Below are positions 43,840-55,979 of a stretch of DNA of 64,000 nt, in pieces; within the stretch, counting starts at the first letter, position 1, and every line of letters starts with the position of its first letter. The stretch covers positions 337,602,263-337,666,262 of the forward strand of contig NC_085138.1 in assembly GCF_035046485.1 (NCBI RefSeq), written 5' to 3'. Position numbers and translations under genes: made by a program. The notes under the pieces were generated by a model. It made no database searches. It was not told the origin of the DNA and saw only the letters and a list, made by a program, of their open reading frames with translations. The DNA comes from Aedes albopictus (taxonomy: Eukaryota; Arthropoda; Insecta; Diptera; Culicidae).

Positions 43840-44360
43840 ATTCTATCAACTCATTTACTTGGCTGCCCTATACCCAAACCCAAATGTCTGCTTTTTTCCG
43901 GAATCCGTTAAAAGTGACATCGACATTATCCGATTCAGTAAACAGAAGCGGGCAGGGCTGCTGGGTGGTAAACTCGTTTCGCAAACAGAACAGAACTTAG
44001 TTTTCGGTTGCTGCCGTCGTCGTTGTCGATTCCGTGGTATTTAGGACTGACGAATGCGGGTGGCGACGTTCAACTTTGTCCGCAATGCCGGAATTCAATT
44101 CGGGACTGGTTCTGTTTCTATACTCTATGTACCAGTCTCTGGTAGTACCAGAGAGAATCTAATCAAGCTGAGTGGTGGTGTGGCGGCGGTGGTGGTTGCT
44201 AGAAGCAATGGTGTGCAATGAAGAATTGACGAAAAGGAAATTGAAGGAATTACACGGTGTCGATCTCGGTGTGTCGACTTGGTATTTGCTTCTATTTGTC
44301 TAGGACACGCAGCCGCGCCGCCGGAAAGAAGGCTAACGATTAGGGAAGCTGATTTGTGTC
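43840..44360. other. Unique island
   Basis: GC-richer sequence with GTCGTCGTTGTCG and GGTGGTGTGGCGGCGGTGGTGG-like runs. The 61-codon frame (43859-44044) has no recognised domain. Confidence 0.3.
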
Positions 44361-44364
44361 AATA

Positions 44365-44579
44365 GGGTATGTGTTCCATCGTTAATCTCACGCTCCCATA
44401 TTCATCCTATTCGAAAACAAGCGATTACGGCACCGATTGATTCCGTTCTTTTTGTTTTCATGGGTGCTCACTTCTAACAAAAAATACAAAAATAAGAAAC
44501 AAAACAAACAGTGCTTCAATCCTTTGTTTTTCGTAGGATGAAAATGGGAGCCACATGCTTAAGAAGGGAACCAATACCC
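44365..44579. mobile_element. MITE family A, copy 3
   Basis: Third copy of the family at 5399 and 21986. TA flanks at 44363-44364 and 44580-44581, GGGTATG start, AATACCC end. Confidence 0.8.
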
Positions 44580-44765
44580 TATTTGGAATGCGATTAAAGG
44601 TCTTGAATACCATGGCAAATGGCAAAATGTAATCAAAGTTCAAAGCGAAGTTGAATTTGATGGACAGAAGAAAATTTTCGCTGACAAATGAAGCAGAAAT
44701 TTGATTTGATCAGAGCTTATGCATTGTAGCTTCACTCGATTTTGTTTCAATCTTTTGGTATTGTG

Positions 44766-45258
<493 letters not shown>

Positions 45259-45347
45259 AGATTGAAAACAGCAAGTTCAGAAAAATTTAAATGTGGTCAT
45301 TGGAACTATGGTCCGTCTATTTTATTTTTCTTTCTACTGTTTTAGAC

Positions 45348-45618
45348 GAACTCTTCAGAAGACTCTTATTTAGAATTTTTGAAAAAATTCAAGAAATTCG
45401 TGGAATTCCAGGGTGTCAAATTTAATACGAAACTCTTAGAACTTTAATAATTTTTCATTAGATTTCATTTATTATTTATTGTAAATGACAAATAATAAAT
45501 GAAATCTAATGAAAAATTTAAAAAGTTCTAGGAGTTTCGTATTTAATTGGACACCCTGAAATTTAATGGATTTCTTGAATTTCTTCAAAATTTTAAATAA
45601 GAGTGTTCTGAAGAGTTC
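45348..45618. mobile_element. 271-bp foldback element
   Basis: Inverted arms of about 130 bp centred at 45483: GAACTCTTCAGAA ... AAATGAAATCTAATGAAAAA and counterparts. Arms differ at scattered sites and by small indels. It lies at the edge of array A. Confidence 0.7.
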
Positions 45619-45649
45619 TCTCCAGAACTTTTTTCAAAGATTATTTTAG

Positions 45650-48220
45650 AATTATTCGGTGATGCCTTCAGGAGATCCACCAGGAGTTCTTCCAGAAAAT
45701 TCTTCAGGGATACCTCCTGGATTGATTTTTTTTTTCAGAATATCTCGACAGGAGTACCTTCAGAAAAAACATCAGTAGTTCCTTCAGAAATTCTTTCAGG
45801 AGGATTCAAGGATGTCTCTTAAAGATACATCAGAGATTCATCCATAAGATCCTTCAGGGATTCCCATAGGAGGTCCTTCAGAGATAAGTCCTTCAGGGAT
45901 TCCTTATGAAATTTCTTCCGAAAATCCTACAGAAGTTTCTTTAGGAATTAGTCGAAGAGTTTCCTCAGAGATTCCTCCAGGAGTTTCAGGGATTCTTGCA
46001 GATGTTTCTTCAGAGTTTCCTCCTGAATTTCCTCAGGGATTCCTACAGATGTTCCTTCCAGAAATCTCTCCAGCCAGGAGTTCCAGGAGAATTCAGGGAT
46101 TCCTGCATAAGAGTTCCTTCTAAGATTCGTTCAGGATATTTTTAGAGGACTCCTCGAGAAGCATGAGTTCTTCCAGGGATCGCTCCTGGGGTTCTTTCAG
46201 ATTGTAGATTGAGAGTTTTCCAGGAGGGCTCACGGATGCCTCCAGAAGTTACATCAGAGATCTCTCCAGAAGCTCGTTCAGGAATTCATACAGGCGTTCT
46301 TCGAGGGAATCCTGTACCAGTTCCACCAATAATTTTCTTAGGATTATAATCAGGCATATCTCCATGATATTCTTGAGAGATCTTTCATGAAGTTTCTACA
46401 AGAATTCCTCCAAAACTTCCTTCTGGATGTCTTTCAGGAATTCTTTTGGAGATACCTCCTACAAACCCTTCCCCTACCCGGCAAGATTCCTTTTGAGAGA
46501 TTCCGCTGAAAACCCTTCGAGAATTCTGAGTGGAAATCGAAGATTCCTATCGGAATTCTTTCGGGAATTAGCCCTGGAATTCTAACAGGGATTTCTTCTG
46601 TAATTTTTTCGGGGATTCCACTTGGACTTCCTTGAGGGGTTCCCATGGACTTCCTTCGAAGATTTCTGCTGGAATTTCTTCGGGTATTCCTCCTGGAATG
46701 TGTGCGGATATTCCTTCTTGAATTTTCCGCAGGAAATTCTCCTGGAATTCCTTCGCGGTTTCCTCCAGGAAGTTCTTTTATGATTCCTCTTAGAATTCCT
46801 TTCGAGATCCCTCCTGGAATTCTTTCGAAGATTCCTTCTTGAATTCCTTCGGAGATTCCTCCTAGAATTTATTCAGGAATTTCTTCTGGAGTTGTTTCAG
46901 GAAATCCTTCGGAAATCCCTTGTGGAACCCTTCAGGGATTCCTCCTGGACTTCCTCAGGGGATTCCTCCTGGAATTAATTCGAAGATTCCTTCTAGAGTT
47001 CCTTCGCTATTTTTTCCAGGAATTCCTTCGGATATTGTTCCTGGATTTTCTATGGGGATTCCTCTTGAAAATCCTTTGATTATTCCTCCTGGATATTTTT
47101 CGATGGTTCCTCCTAGAAATCCTTTGAGGATTCCTTCTCGAACTTCTTAGAAAATTCTTTCTGGAATTCTTTTGAGGATACCTCCTGGATTTCCTTCATG
47201 GATTCCTCCTAAAATTTATTCAGCGAATTCCTGAAATTCCTCATAGAATTCCTCCAAGATTCCGGCTGCAAATCCTTCGTATTTTTTTTCTAAAATTTCT
47301 TCGGAAATCCCTCCTGTAATTCGGAGATTCTTCCTAGAAATTTGTTGGGGATTTCTTCTTGAATTTCTTTGGAAATTGCTCCTAGATTTCCTATGAAATT
47401 CCATCGGGGTTTCCTCTTGAAAAACCTTTGAGGATTTCGCTTGGAATTCCTTTGGAGATTTCTCCCGGAACTCCTTCGGGATTTTCTCTTGGAATTCCTT
47501 TGGTAATTCCTTTTCAAATTTCTTCAGAGATTCTTCCTGGAATTCTTTCGGGATTCCTCCTAGAATTCCTTCAAGGATTCCTTCTAGAATTCCTAGAATT
47601 CCTAGGTTCCTCCTGGGGGGTTCTTCCTTCGAAGATTCCTCGTAAAATTCATTCGAGAATTTCTCCTGATATTCCGTCGGGGATTACATCTGGTATTCAT
47701 ACGGGATTCCCGCTTGAAACTCCTTTGGTGATTCCTTATCGAATTTCTTTGCCAATTTCTATTAGAATTCTCTCGGGGATTTTTCCTGGAATTTCTTCAT
47801 TGATTTATCCTGGATACTTTTCGTTGATTTATCCTTGAAATCTTTAGAAGATTCCTTCTCGAACTCCTTTAGAAATTCCAGCACGAATTTTTCCTAGAAT
47901 TTCTTTGGCGATTCCTGCTGTAATTTCTTCGGGATTCCTGCTTGAATTCATTTGGGCAATCCTCCCAATTCCTTCGGAGATTTTTCCTGGATTTTATTCT
48001 AAAATTCCTCGAGAATTTTATTTAAAAATTTCTCAAGAAGTTTCTGCAGGGAATCTTGAATTACCAGAGATTCCTGCAGAAGTTCCTTCAAGGTTCCATA
48101 CAGCAGTTCCTGCAGAGATTAGTCCAGAATTGTCTTCATGTATTCCTCCAGGAGCTTCTTGAAGGTTTCTCCTGGAATTCCTTCTGAGATTCTTCCCTGA
48201 AATCACTCGGCGATTCCTTA
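45650..48220 (-). repeat. Array A, clearest copy, 24-bp period, C-rich strand on top
   Basis: From about 46640 the period is easy to see: TTCCTCCTGGAATTCTTTCG and sister 24-mers follow one another in register. In one frame they translate as an 8-residue repeat of the IPPGIPSG type, giving frames of up to 136 codons without stops. Proline-rich repeat translation, no start context and the same vocabulary across the window argue against a gene. Confidence 0.85.
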
Positions 48221-48224
48221 GTGT

Positions 48225-48405
48225 AAATAGTGCGACCTTATTATCAAATTCGACAGCTTCTGAAGGTTCTAAGAAAACAAAACAAAAACTGTAGTGAAAT
48301 CATTATTTTATTGCCCTTCACGCGTCCAAAAATGGCTCTTACGCCGCCGCCGAGCAAGATATAGTTGGCGCACAGGCCTAATTTAAAGCAATCGGCACCT
48401 ACTTA
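48225..48405. other. Spacer between array A and foldback element
   Basis: Contains CTTACGCCGCCGCCGAGC (about 48339), GC-rich words similar to those of the GCC-rich hAT-type ends; otherwise featureless. Confidence 0.3.
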
Positions 48406-48503
48406 TGCAACCATTCCATAGAAAAAGGATATAGTACAACTCCGATTATTGTGAAACTTGGTGGGTTCGTAGTTGTTCGAAAATAGTTAGACCCGCTTTT
48501 TTG

Positions 48504-48582
48504 AGTGATTCCTGATGTTTCTGGTATCCATAGTTTTACACAACTTATAAAACTATGGATACCAGAAACATCAGGAATCACT
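48504..48582. repeat. Perfect 35-bp hairpin with 9-nt loop
   Basis: AGTGATTCCTGATGTTTCTG and the next 15 bases are exactly complementary to 48548-48582, with loop CACAACTTA. A perfect stem this long in a small transposon resembles MITE-derived small-RNA precursors, but no expression evidence is available. Confidence 0.9.
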
Positions 48583-49094
48583 AAAAAAAAAAGCAATACC
48601 AGGCATAGTTTTATGAGAAATTACAATATCAGGCAATTTTAGAGCAGCTAGTATTAAGATATATGACTCTCTATATACGAAAAATCATATCTCAAAAACT
48701 AAAAAAACATACATCGCTAATTTTTTTAATAATTTACGCCAAATTTTCTGATAAAAAATTAAAACCAGGGTACTCTTCTGGTCTCAGACCATAAAAACGT
48801 TGAAAAACTACAAAAATGCTATTTTTTTGCTCCTAAACACAGTTTGGCCCCTTCAACGTATTTTTCCTTAAAACTAAAATTCAGTAGCTTTCAAACAAAA
48901 AAAAGAAGCTTTGAATCGGTTTACTGGCTCAAAAGTAATGATTTTTTGAAAATTTTTAGTTTTTAAAAACCTTGATTTTTAGGACCATCCTATCTGAAAA
49001 TTGATCACCATAATGACAGAATAAAAAAATACGGGTTTAATCATTTTCTAAAAATTACGAACCAATCAAGTTTCACGACAATCGGAGTTGCAAT

Positions 49095-51510
49095 TAAAGG
49101 TGTGCGCCGATTTGAATTCTGCTGGCGGCGGCGTTTTGCACTTTTTTGCCGGTGGCGGCAGCATGATCGGCGTGACGCCGAATGAATTTTCGGCGGCGGC
49201 GGCGGCGTGAAATATCAGTGTTTTATTTTTTAGTAACTCATCATTTTGAAGATGCAGTGACATGTTTGTAGTTACGGTTTAGTTATTTTTTTTATTTTCA
49301 CATGTTTTTTGAAAATTTATTGAAATAATTGTTATGGTGAATCAGCTCCCCAAAAAATTATCCAGAATGACCTTCTAAAGGAATTCCCGGGAGAAATTCT
49401 AGAGGAATTCCCGGTCGAATTTCTAGAGGAATTTCCGAATGAATTCTTTAAGGAATTCCCGGAGGAACTCGTAGAGGCATTCCTCTAGGTACATACACCT
49501 AGAGGAATTCCTGGATGAACTTCTAAACGAATTTCCAAAAGAGCATCTAAAAGATGCAGATGAACTCTTAGAAGAACGATTGGGGAAAATCCTGGAAGAA
49601 TTCCGGAAACAAATCTTAGAAGAACTCTTAGAGAAATTGCCGGAGGAACCCTTAGAGGAATTTCCGGAGGAATTATTAGGGGGATTACCAGTGGAACTCA
49701 TAGAATAATTCTCGGAAGAAATTCCGGACATTCCTTGTGCAACTCCCACAAATATTTTTAGAGCAAATAGTAAAGTAATTGCCAGAGGAATTTTTGGAGG
49801 AATTTTCGGAGGACCTCGTAGAGAAATTGCCGAAGAAATTAGAAAAAGAATTCAAGGAGAAACTCGTAGAGAAATTACCAGAGGTATTCATAGATGAGTT
49901 CTCGGATGAACTCCTAATGGATTTCCCGGAAGAATTTCTTGAGGAATTCCCAGCCGGATTTCTGGAGCAACTCCCGATGGAACTCCTAGAAGAATTCCCA
50001 AGAAATTCGTGAAGAAATTCTCGGAAGAACTCGTAGAAAAATTCCCGGATGCACTCAGATACTTCTAGAGAAATTCCTGGGAGAACTCCTAGAGGAACGT
50101 TCAGGGAAATACTTAAAGGACTTTTCGAAGGAATCTTCTGGCATACCCAGCGCAAGTTCTAGAAAGAACTTATATAGCAACTCGTAGTGAAATTGCCTGG
50201 GGAACTTCTTCCCGATGAAACTCGTATAGGTGTTTCCGAAGATATTCGAAATCCCGGAAGCACTTCTAGTTTAATTCCCGGAAGAACTTCTAGAGGAATT
50301 CTCGGAAGAACTTTTAGAGAAAGTCACAGTGAAACTCTTAGTGTAATTCTCGGAAAAAAAAAATGTTGAGGAATCCCCGAAGGAACTTGGAAGGGAAGGA
50401 ATTCCCGGAAGAATTCCTAGAGGAAACCCTAGAGAAACTCCCACAGGAACTTCTAGAGGAATGTACGGAGAAACTTCTGGAAGAATTTCCGGGTGAACTC
50501 TTGAAGAAACTCCTGGAAAAATTCCAGGAGGAACTGCTACAGAACTTGCCGGTAGAACTCCCAGAGGAATTACAAGAGGAATTATCGGAGGAAACTTCTG
50601 GTATTTCCAGTGCAATTTCTATGAACTCTTAAAGGAATTCCCGTAGAAATTCGTCAAGGAACTCCCGGATGAACTCGTTCAAGAACTCGTGGAGGAATTC
50701 CCGGAAGTGCTCCTAGAGAAATTGTGTGTGTATTTGATTTTGGAGAGGAGCTTTAACCTAGTGGTTATTCGTCCCTCTGTCCTAGAGGAATTGCCGGATG
50801 ATCTCGTAAAGGAACTCCCAGGCAAAACTTCTAGACTTCTACATGAATTCCTGAAGGATATCCTAAAAGAATACCCGGAGTAACTCTTAGAAGAGTTTCT
50901 AGAGAAAGTACTACAAAAAGTCTCAGTGAAACTTCTGTAGCAATGCTCGAAGAAACTCCTAGATGATGTCTCGGAGGAAACTCTCGGATTTCCCGAAGGA
51001 CCTCCTAGAGTTCCCGGAGGAACTCTTAGCGGAATGCTTGACGAAACTGCTGGAAGAATCCTCAAAAGAGTTGCTGGAGAAATTTAATCTCACGAACACG
51101 ACAACAACATTTTTTTTTCAGAATCACCAGCATTTTCTTCAACCTTCGGTATACCTAGATTCTTTTTTCAGCCATCAGTTATCTTCAGGAACCCCCGATA
51201 TCTTTGTAAACTCGTTTTAATTCAAAGGACAAACTTTTTCACTTTTTAAAAGCTGTTATAAATTTGTACCAAAAATATGGACCACCGCTGAAAACGACCT
51301 TACAAATGCTATCTATGCAGATGACTTCATTGCTTGTAATATTGTAATGAAATAAATCTTTAATTTAATATATCAATGCGTTTTTGAGATCGGCGTAGAA
51401 AATTGGAGTTCGCCGGTGTAAGCGGCGGCGTGCCGAAAAATAATCGGCGGCGGCGGCGTGAACCGAAAATCGACGGCGGCGCCGGCGTGGCGCGGCGGCG
51501 CACACCTCTA
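49095..51510. mobile_element. 2.4-kb hAT-type element carrying an array-A block
   Basis: Exact 8-bp direct repeats GTTGCAAT flank it (49087-49094, 51511-51518). Ends TAAAGGTGTGCGCCG and, read inward from the right, TAGAGGTGTGCGCCG are inverted. Eight-bp duplications and TAGAGGTG-like ends indicate the hAT superfamily. GGC-rich subterminal blocks (49120-49210, 51390-51500) are followed by unique AT-rich sequence, and the centre (about 49370-51090) is a 24-bp-period array. No transposase. It landed inside the outer TIR element. Confidence 0.8.
49370..51090 (+). repeat. Array A inside hAT-type element, G-rich strand on top
   Basis: Units such as GAACTCCTAGAGGAATTCCC repeat with 24-bp period; one frame reads as EFPEELLE-like octapeptides (up to 89 codons), the other strand as serine-rich frames (up to 156 codons). 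A foreign patch of about 60 bp (50725-50785, TGTGTGTATTTGATTTTGG ... CCTAGTGGTTATTCG) and a small hairpin (TTCCTCTAGGT/ACCTAGAGGAA near 49480-49507) interrupt it. Not a gene. Confidence 0.85.
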
Positions 51511-51545
51511 GTTGCAATATATCGTTTTTCTATGGAATGGCTGTA

Positions 51546-53110
51546 TAATGTAAGTCTGCTTTGGATTTGGTTTTTGATTGAGAACTAGAAAAAGCTCAAT
51601 TTTTCAACATCACCGCAACACTTTTCCCATTTGAAACCAGGATTTTTTTTCCATCCGTCACCTGATTCCTGTTTGCGACTAAAAAGGAAACCACACATAC
51701 CGCAAGGCGCTTCGTAAAGTGGTACCATTTCTGAAGAAGAAATTGGCAAACAATGAAAAACCGCGAAAAATCACGTTAGTGTTCTCTGGATACGAAGGTG
51801 ACGCACCTGCACAGAGTTATTCGGAATGGGTAAGTGCTTCCGGTGGTGCCGCTCAATGGCTGAGCTGACGTTGATTTGGCAACGATGACGACGTCGAATT
51901 CAAATGGTTCGCGGAATTGCTTTGGCGGGCCTGAGGCATGTGTAGCTAGCTACGTCTGATGGCTGATGGAGTACGACGGAGTCGAAGTTGTAGCCAATAT
52001 GCGCCGTTCTGTTTGAAGATGAAGCGGTACGCTTTCCGGAAGCTTTTTGCTGGTTTTGGGAAATCGTGCAGAAACGAATGCGGGTTATGGGAACTTGATT
52101 GTTCGTTCATGATGTGAACGTAAACAGAGCTTTTTTATGAATTTCCATTTTTCTCCAGAGGTTTTTAAAGATATGAGTCTTCACGATTTATCGTCATTTT
52201 TATTACTCACTTGTCATTCGTTCTACTAAACTATTTTAAGTTTTAAATCGAACCTCAGTGTTCTCTGTTTCAAGTATCCAAAACAAAATGAGATGTAGGA
52301 GTTCCACCAGCTATCATACAGACCAAGTAATTGCTTTCCTTCTTGGCGTGCTCGCCATACCGTACAAACAATGCAATCCCTCTCTACACATCGGCACTTG
52401 ATGAAAATCTTTCTTTCTTTACCACTTCCACCATCATTATCTGGGTGGGAAGTGGGGATGCTGGCTGAGCATCTTCCGAGAAATCATTCTTCCTCTCAGG
52501 AATGCTTCCCACACTTTCGAGCATATGTGTACTACCTACGAACGTACGTACATTCGCTCATCGGTATCAGTGCCAGAGCCCCAAGGATTAAAAACAGTTT
52601 AAAAGTGGTACCGAAGCGAGTGAGTGGTGCCATTCGTCGTCGCTGATATGATGAAGGTTGGTGTAAAAACAAGCACATTTCTGGTGGAAAAATGCTGGAA
52701 ATGAGAGAACGGGACTCCCTTAAGCGTGTAAACCATATTTATTGCGCCTCGCCACGACACACATATAGAGAGGGCTTGGAACAGAGCTTCAGGGTCTGAC
52801 GTGAGATGCTCGTACTTACCTAGTACTGCCATCATCATCGTACCTTCCGGGGAAAAATATGTTACACTTGAACCGTGCTTCATAAATCAGCACTTGAGTG
52901 AGACATATTGAAATTTGGTTTAAAGAGGTCTACTCCTAGGTGTCATCGTAATTGCGTTGACGTTCGCGACGAGGAATTTGCTTTAAGGCTGGGTGTGATT
53001 TAATATTTTCACAAATTTCGTTTGCGCCGTGAAAAAAGTTGCCTTCTAGAGCTACGATGTGGCACTTACTTATAGCATAGCCTCTTCTATCATTACACCT
53101 GGAGACGATC
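51546..53110. other. Unique island
   Basis: Mixed-composition DNA with GC-richer parts at 51780-52080 and 52380-52660. Frames of 91 (52371, plus) and 94 (52599-52883, minus) codons overlap on opposite strands and match no family I know. No splice-linked exons could be argued for. Confidence 0.3.
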
Positions 53111-53121
53111 ATTTTCCGATA

Positions 53122-54071
53122 CATACACACCAAAATTCGGTTTGAAGTTTCAGCAAAATGATTTGCTGAATAACAATCAGCAAACATACACTTTACTGAA
53201 AAAATCAGTAGTTTGGATTTACTTGCTGAAATTCAGTAAACTGGTTCGGTTTTCTGAACTTTCAGCAAATTCGTCTGCCGGCAGCTGCATCGGCCACCTG
53301 TCAAAGTAGAAAACACTGTTGAGGTTGTGAACGCCGCTTTTCACATTCTGATTATAAAACATGGATAAAAGATAGTTTATTTAAAAATGTTTCACTGAAA
53401 TGAAGTGTGTAACGGAGCAACAGTTTCCTATTATTTTTGCTGTTTGGCAGTGAAAGGCAGGTATTTAAATTCCTAACAATTACTTTGAACTTCAACGTCA
53501 ACAATGTCTTTTATGAACAACAGGTGGAACTCCAAAGGAAACACCGCTTATTCAAAGGCGTCCGGGAGAAAAGATCCACGCGTCTAGCGGTTCCGCTCGT
53601 CCTGGATGTTTTATTTATTTCTGCTACCTGGCTGTGTGACTTTGAATGAAGAACATAATCTTACGAGGAAATTCCGCCCGGTGTGTGCGACTCGTCCAAT
53701 TTATTCATTTATATTGCGTTTTCAACGTAACTGGTTAAAAACTGATTTTATTTGAATAAAATTAATGAAATTGACAAATATACCCCTTAGTCGATAGATT
53801 TTATGAAAAAAAATTATGACATTCCTTTTTGTTTTGCTTTTTGTGCTGAAACCTTTTAGCAAATCAGTGCCGAACCCCGCGGCGGTCGAATTTACTGATG
53901 TTTCAGCATATTGTGCTGATCATCCAGTAAACCGTTGACAACCGCGATGACAGCTGAAATTACTGAAATTTTCAGTAGTTTTTTTTACTGAACGGTTTGC
54001 TGAAATTACAGCTCGGCAAAATTCAGCAAAACTTTGCTGATTTTCGGCGAAAAAAATTTGGTGTGTACGGC
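53122..54071. mobile_element. CAGCAAA-rich MITE with TACACACCAAA ends
   Basis: Left end TACACACCAAAATTC and right end AATTTGGTGTGTA are inverted. Both sub-ends are packed with CAGCAAA / TTTACTGA words in mirrored order (over ten copies in all). The middle (53300-53830) is unrelated sequence with a 70-codon frame of no known family. Target duplication not clear. Confidence 0.6.
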
Positions 54072-55195
54072 TCTGATCATTTTCTGTACAGAAAAACTAT
54101 CGATGTAAAATTCATCGAGAAATCATGCACATACCTAAAGGGGGCGTTAATGTACATTCACATCAGAAGTCATGTAAAATTACGTTTGAAACGTGTAAAT
54201 TTCCACTAAAGACGCATAATCGGTTGAAGTACATGATTGATTACTCAATGGTTGGCAGAAATTTACGCAATCTTAATGTTATCTTACATGATACTCATGC
54301 CAATGTGCACTAGTTCTAGCATTCTCTTCATGTGGATTGTTTCTCGCATGTATTTTTTTTCTGTCTAGTCTAGTCTAGTCTAGTCTACACATACACAGCC
54401 ATTCATTGAAAGAATCCTGGAAAATGGTAGAATCGACTACTTCTACCATTTTTCTTCTCATTATCAATGCTTGCAAGGCATCAGAGATGTATTACAAGTA
54501 CTGAAGCGGCCAGGCCTACTGTGCAGCGTTATTGAATATATTTGAACAAAACTATGGAACGGCGACATCTCGTCAGCCGCTCCGCATCGTATCATAAACG
54601 TGAAGCAAAAACGTTGGGAGTGACGTTGCTAAGAATGTTAATGTCACTCCGTTGGAGTTCTTCTTCCTGGGATGGGACAAAGGTATTTGCTCCGTATGTC
54701 CTGGCTCGAAAGCCTAGTCTTAAGCGTCATTGCTCGCTCTCTGAAACGAGAAGAAAATATAACGATCCCTTTCCCGGCTTAATTAAATAACCTGTATTAT
54801 AAGACGCAAAGTATTGAAGAAAAACCGATTTCATCAGTCAAAAACTCCCTGGTTTTGAACTGGATTAATATTCGGTTGTCCATTTATTACGTATAGTAGA
54901 ATTTTCACGTATTTTCGACACTCCCACTCCCTTGTTACATGTTTTGTATGGCCCCTTCACCGGTAAACCCTTACGTAATCAATGGATAACCGTGTCTGCA
55001 TGTTGAAAGCAGGAATTTTTCAACTTCCGAAAACGGCGAAAACCGCTTTCCTTCAAATCCACAAGATTTAACCAAATAGTGCACTGAATAGATCGCTACT
55101 GTGTCCAATGTTAGATCCGACGTACAGATACGGATAAACGTTGATTTTACCATAAATTTCGGGTTTCAATTAGGTCGAAACAATAAACTTACCGA
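54072..55195. other. Unique-looking DNA with short TCTAG repeat
   Basis: CTAGT/TCTAG is repeated about five times at 54363-54388. Otherwise no feature; frames of 60-82 codons match no family. Confidence 0.35.
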
Positions 55196-55400
55196 TCGTA
55201 TTGGATCCGTTGCAATCCTGGTCCGCCGAGGGCTACGGCACTCGAATCGCCATCTCCTCAAAATGCCCCTACAACTCCTCCAGCACAGGTTCTGAAGACC
55301 ACCTCGCCGCTGACAGGGACATCCACGAATCCTCCAGCCACATCCTCCACCTGCTTTCCCCGAGGGATAAACCCAGGGGGATGCTACGATGATCTGATTT
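55190..55400 (+). pseudogene. Possible LINE endonuclease scrap
   Basis: At 55203-55247 one frame reads GSVAILVRRGLRHSN, like the GTAILVR-type core strand of LINE endonucleases of the Jockey/R1/I group. Nearby frames change and stop. Only about 15 residues support this, so it could be chance. Confidence 0.3.
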
Positions 55401-55975
55401 TGTTGCCGCTTATCGTGCGCAACCAGACCTCACCAATTCTAACATTCACTCAATACAGCAGCGGGTGCAAATGAAGAAAAACGCACTTTGGCAAAGAAAG
55501 TTTGCGAAAAGAAGTGTTGTGTATCTTCTTATAAAGAATCTACTATATAAGAACTTGATTAAAATTCCGACACTCTTAAATTCAAAATTATTGATTTATT
55601 CCGCTTTTTCATTCCAAACAAATTCTTGTGATCTGATATGAAATAAGCGTTTTGACCCGATATCCCTCGTAAAAAGATAAACATTCTACTTTCACGGTTG
55701 TGTTGGTGAACATTTTGACTGGAGTATAAATTTATGCTCCACGTAAGGAGGCACAATCCAACCTGTCAAACTCCATAGAGAAAAAATAGGATGCCGTCCC
55801 CTTGGATAAACCTGAATGTTTGGCCACGGCTGCTGCACTTCCGTGGGAATTCAATATTTTTACTTGAACTTTTGTTGTTTACACTATATTTTCACAACCT
55901 TTCACTCACAGCACACTGCACACTCTCGCATGTATTTTTTTTTCTGTGAGGAAAAACTTGGTCAATGGAGGAGGT
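55400..55975. other. Spacer before the R1-like remnant
   Basis: No gene. Contains TCTCGCATGTATTTTTTTTT (55924), which also occurs at 54342, forming a 23-bp direct repeat around 1.56 kb. On the minus strand it includes an A-rich run after CTCACAG that could be the tail of the adjacent remnant. Confidence 0.35.
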
Positions 55976-55979
55976 CGGT

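Larger units (their letters stand above)
48410..51545. mobile_element. Outer TIR element, interrupted by a hAT-type insertion
   Basis: The left end CAACCATTCCATAGAAAAAG followed by CAACTCCGATTATTGTGAAA is matched, inverted, on the right by TTTCACGACAATCGGAGTTG (ending 49090) and then, beyond the 49095-51510 insertion, by TTTTTCTATGGAATGGCTG. Without the insertion the element is about 710 bp. It contains the perfect hairpin at 48504-48582. TA is near both ends. No gene. Confidence 0.65.

Noticed and set aside
46434..48162. Proline/isoleucine-rich frames resembling structural proteins
   Set aside because: The octapeptide pattern follows directly from the 24-bp DNA period and is interrupted by stops wherever the period slips.
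49423..51220. Glutamate/leucine-rich 'coiled-coil-like' frames and serine-rich antisense frames
   Set aside because: Same repeat inside the hAT-type element; equal openness on both strands argues against coding.
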